DNA from: Bacteroidales bacterium
Lineage (GTDB): Bacteria; Bacteroidota; Bacteroidia; Bacteroidales; UBA7960
Direction: 5' to 3'
DNA: 9,167 nucleotides
NCBI GenBank assembly: GCA_007128045.1
Contig: SKYG01000015.1
Span: 1 to 9,167 of the forward strand
The position numbers and the translations under genes were made by a program. Under the pieces are notes generated by a model. It did not search any database and was not told the DNA's origin. It was given only the letters and a program-made list of their open reading frames with translations. This document shows positions 7,771 through 9,167 of this stretch, one piece after another. Every line of letters starts with the position of its first letter. Position 1 is the stretch's first letter.

Positions 7771-7841
7771 TTAACCGCAGGAACGCAGAGGGGGGATAAC
7801 CGCAGAGGAACGCGAAGTGATTCGCGGAGTAACGCGGAGAA
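7771..7841 (+). repeat. CCGCAG/ACGCGGAG repeat block, left copy
   Basis: The block has two staggered copies 25 bp apart, TTAACCGCAGGAACGCAGAG (7771-7790) and a longer one from 7796 to 7841. The second contains a perfect 6-bp stem CGCGAA/TTCGCG (7811-7816, 7821-7826) with loop GTGA. Its 7796-7841 part matches the reverse complement of 8847-8890 at 41 of 44 aligned bases plus a 2-base gap. Similar CGCAGAG-type repeats are, from general recollection, common between genes in environmental bacteria. The sequence has no coding character. The rest of the 7651-7922 gap holds only this block and the two octamer tracts. Confidence 0.8.
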
Positions 7842-7880
7842 CCCGACTTTCAGACATTGACTTTCGACAGTTAACAATTG

Positions 7881-7920
7881 AACAAATCAACAAATAAACA
7901 AATAAACAAATAAACAATCT
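7881..7920 (+). repeat. 8-bp tandem repeat in the rfbA ribosome-binding region
   Basis: Units are AACAAATC, AACAAATA three times, then a diverged AACAATCT, ending 2 bases before the rfbA ATG. The tract takes the place of a Shine-Dalgarno site. A-rich sequence just upstream of the start is typical of well-translated Bacteroidota genes, so the repeat probably forms the translation initiation region. Unit gain or loss would change leader length but not the reading frame of rfbA. Confidence 0.85.
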
Positions 7921-7922
7921 TC

Positions 7923-8816
7923 ATGAAAGGTATCATTCTTGCCGGTGGCTCCGGAACCAGACTTTACCCGATTACGCTGGCCATGAGTAAGCAGCTCATG
8001 CCGGTGTATGACAAACCCATGATTTATTACCCGCTGTCCATACTGATGATGGCAGGCATTCGCGAGATTCTGATCATCTCGACCCCTACAGACCTCCCCC
8101 ACTTTGAACATTTGCTTGGCGACGGCCATAATTTGGGATGCCGGTTCAGCTATGCCGTTCAGGAAAAACCCAACGGCCTGGCGCAGGCTTTCGTGATCGG
8201 AGAATCATTTATTGGGGATGACAAGGTCGCATTGATACTGGGTGACAACATCTTTTACGGTTCAGGTCTGGCCAACATGCTTCAGTCATGCACCAACCCT
8301 GATGGCGGACTGGTATTCGCATATCATGTGTCAGACCCATCCAGATATGGTGTGGTCAGCTTTGACAATGAAAAAAATGCCACCAGCATTGAGGAGAAAC
8401 CCCTGCAACCTAAATCAAACTATGCCGTTCCCGGGTTGTATTTTTACGACAACAGCGTGGTTGATATCGCGAAGAACATTACACCAAGCGCCCGCGGTGA
8501 ATATGAGATCACCGACGTGAACCGTCATTACCTCGAGCAGGGCAAGCTTAAAGTGGCCATTTTAAACCGCGGCACCGCCTGGCTTGACACGGGCACATTC
8601 GAATCTTTATTGCAGGCGGCACAGTTTGTAGAAGTAATAGAACACCGTCAGGGGCTAAAAATAGGATGCATCGAAGAGATCGCATACCGCATGGGCTTTA
8701 TCGACAAAGAACAACTTAAAGAAGTGGCACAACCTTTGATAAACAGCGGCTATGGCACATACCTGATGGGGCTGATAGAGGAATCATATAAGGTCGAAGG
8801 TCAGTTTAAGGTTTAA
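7923..8816 (+). CDS. rfbA: Glucose-1-phosphate thymidylyltransferase
   Basis: A cytoplasmic enzyme that joins dTTP and glucose 1-phosphate to give dTDP-glucose and pyrophosphate, the first step towards dTDP-L-rhamnose and other dTDP-sugars of surface polysaccharides. The 297-residue length is normal (RmlA is about 290). Visible motifs are the nucleotide-binding GGSGTRLYP (8-16), SKQLMPVYDKPMIYYPL (22-38), EKPNGLAQAF (81-90), LGDNIFYG (106-113, metal ligand D108), EEKP (157-160), RGEYEITDVN (191-200) and GTAWLDTGTFESL (217-229, metal ligand D222). The C-terminal EEIAYRMGFI (251-260) is typical of this family. ATG 7923 is the only start that keeps the N-terminal motif at the usual position. No rfbB, rfbC or rfbD is adjacent, so it is outside a classic rfb operon in this window. 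Intergenic repeat blocks in inverted orientation flank it, and its stop lies inside a 7-bp tandem repeat. Codon use does not obviously differ from its neighbours. Confidence 0.95.
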   Translation: MKGIILAGGSGTRLYPITLAMSKQLMPVYDKPMIYYPLSILMMAGIREILIISTPTDLPHFEHLLGDGHNLGCRFSYAVQEKPNGLAQAFVIGESFIGDDKVALILGDNIFYGSGLANMLQSCTNPDGGLVFAYHVSDPSRYGVVSFDNEKNATSIEEKPLQPKSNYAVPGLYFYDNSVVDIAKNITPSARGEYEITDVNRHYLEQGKLKVAILNRGTAWLDTGTFESLLQAAQFVEVIEHRQGLKIGCIEEIAYRMGFIDKEQLKEVAQPLINSGYGTYLMGLIEESYKVEGQFKV

Positions 8817-8824
8817 GGTTTAAG
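8804..8824 (+). repeat. 7-bp tandem repeat (GTTTAAG, three units) over the rfbA stop
   Basis: Three exact GTTTAAG units. The first begins inside codon 294 and the stop TAA (8814-8816) lies in the second. The last residues FKV are thus repeat-encoded. Each unit holds TAA and 7 is not a multiple of 3, so every frame is closed within 21 bp. A short inverted repeat, GTTTA-GA-TAAAC (8828-8839), follows. No intrinsic terminator with a U tract is seen. Confidence 0.8.
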
Positions 8825-8846
8825 GTTGTTTAGATAAACATATCCG

Positions 8847-8890
8847 TTCTACGCGTTACTCCGCGAATCACTCCGCGTTCCTGCGGTTAA
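8847..8890 (-). repeat. CCGCAG/ACGCGGAG repeat block, right inverted copy
   Basis: On the minus strand this starts TTAACCGCAGGAACGCGGAG and ends ACGCGTAGAA. It aligns with 7796-7841 of the left copy at 41 of 44 positions with one 2-base gap. The CGCGAA/TTCGCG stem of the left copy is retained here with one mismatched pair. It lies 31 bases beyond the rfbA stop. Confidence 0.8.
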
Positions 8891-8892
8891 TT

Positions 8893-8916
8893 TGGTAACC
8901 TGGTAACCTGGTAACC
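8893..8916 (-). repeat. 8-bp tandem repeat, three exact units (TGGTAACC)
   Basis: Three exact plus-strand TGGTAACC units, followed by a decayed CGTAAC. The reverse complement GGTTACCA is the same motif as the octamers at 7671-7734. The order (octamers, then CCGCAG block, read on the minus strand) mirrors the arrangement on the other side of rfbA. Confidence 0.8.
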
Positions 8917-8946
8917 CGTAACTGTGAAAATTAATTACAACCCGAC

Positions 8947-9167
8947 ATGAATGACAATATTGAACTACTGCTAAAGCAGGTATCAGATGAGATCAAAGGC
9001 ATTGTGCCTGGGGGGCAGCCCAGGGAGCTTTACGAACCGGTGTCATACTGTCTGGGTCTTGGCGGAAAGCGGATGCGTCCCTTGATGACCCTGCTGGGAT
9101 GTAAATTGTTTGGCGGTGATGCCCAAAATGCCATGTCTGCTGCTATTGGACTGGAGCTCTTTCATAA
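8947..9167 (+). CDS. Polyprenyl diphosphate synthase, 5' part only
   Basis: The first 73 codons of a trans-isoprenyl diphosphate synthase, cut by the window edge. The enzyme would condense isopentenyl diphosphate with an allylic diphosphate to build longer prenyl diphosphates for quinones, carrier lipids or carotenoids. The diagnostic early family motif GGKRMRP is at residues 39-45, and the fragment ends in GLELFH, the helix that normally leads into the first aspartate-rich motif just beyond the edge. ATG 8947 is chosen because it opens the frame at the right distance from GGKRMRP; the ATG at 8951 is in another frame and stops after seven codons. No Shine-Dalgarno and no convincing promoter is seen in the 130-base gap after rfbA. 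Product chain length cannot be judged without the catalytic core. Confidence 0.88.
   Translation, partial: MNDNIELLLKQVSDEIKGIVPGGQPRELYEPVSYCLGLGGKRMRPLMTLLGCKLFGGDAQNAMSAAIGLELFH

Noticed and set aside
7660..7860. Open frame of 66 codons after the transporter gene
   Set aside because: It is open only because the TTACCAAG octamers lack stops; the product would be a repeat-derived peptide with no recognisable domain.
7651..8946. rfbA as a recently transferred gene
   Set aside because: Apart from the flanking repeats, its codon use and base composition look like its neighbours by eye; flanking repeats alone are not evidence of transfer.
1..9167. tRNA, rRNA or known riboswitch
   Set aside because: No cloverleaf, rRNA-like or recognisable riboswitch sequence was seen by eye in the gaps. 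A covariance-model scan was not possible.

Overview
The window looks like chromosomal DNA of a member of the Bacteroidota, probably an uncultured anaerobic or marine lineage. Three things point that way: the genes lack Shine-Dalgarno sites, copies of the Bacteroidota -7 promoter box (TAnnTTTG) lie just upstream of three start codons, and the UvrA and fused ADP-forming acetyl-CoA synthetase sequences read as Bacteroidota types. Assignment below phylum is not supported.

Layout. At 73-2133 (+) is a one-chain acetate--CoA ligase (ADP-forming) with a well-formed promoter at 22-53. It converges on uvrA (5206-2360, -), the damage-recognition ATPase of nucleotide excision repair. The convergent gap holds a 126-bp imperfect palindrome and a tract of 8-bp tandem repeats that runs into the uvrA stop codon. 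uvrA is divergent from an MMPL/RND membrane transporter (5299-7650, +). Their -7 boxes are mirror images within a perfect 10-bp inverted repeat, so the two promoters share about 90 bp. Then come rfbA (7923-8816, +), glucose-1-phosphate thymidylyltransferase for dTDP-sugar synthesis, and the first 73 codons of a polyprenyl diphosphate synthase (8947 to the window edge, +).

The five genes are housekeeping or envelope functions and do not form one pathway. rfbA (surface glycan precursor) and the polyprenyl synthase (isoprenoid, quinone or carrier-lipid precursor) are loosely linked by cell-envelope biology. The synthetase makes ATP from acetyl-CoA in fermentation, and uvrA acts with UvrB and UvrC encoded elsewhere.

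I see no undescribed multi-gene system. The unusual content is intergenic. Four separate tandem repeats have an 8-bp period and one has a 7-bp period. A composite element (octamers next to a CCGCAG/ACGCGGAG block) occurs on both sides of rfbA in inverted orientation. There is also the large palindrome. Two of the tandem repeats contain the stop codon of the preceding gene, and one fills the leader immediately before the rfbA start codon.
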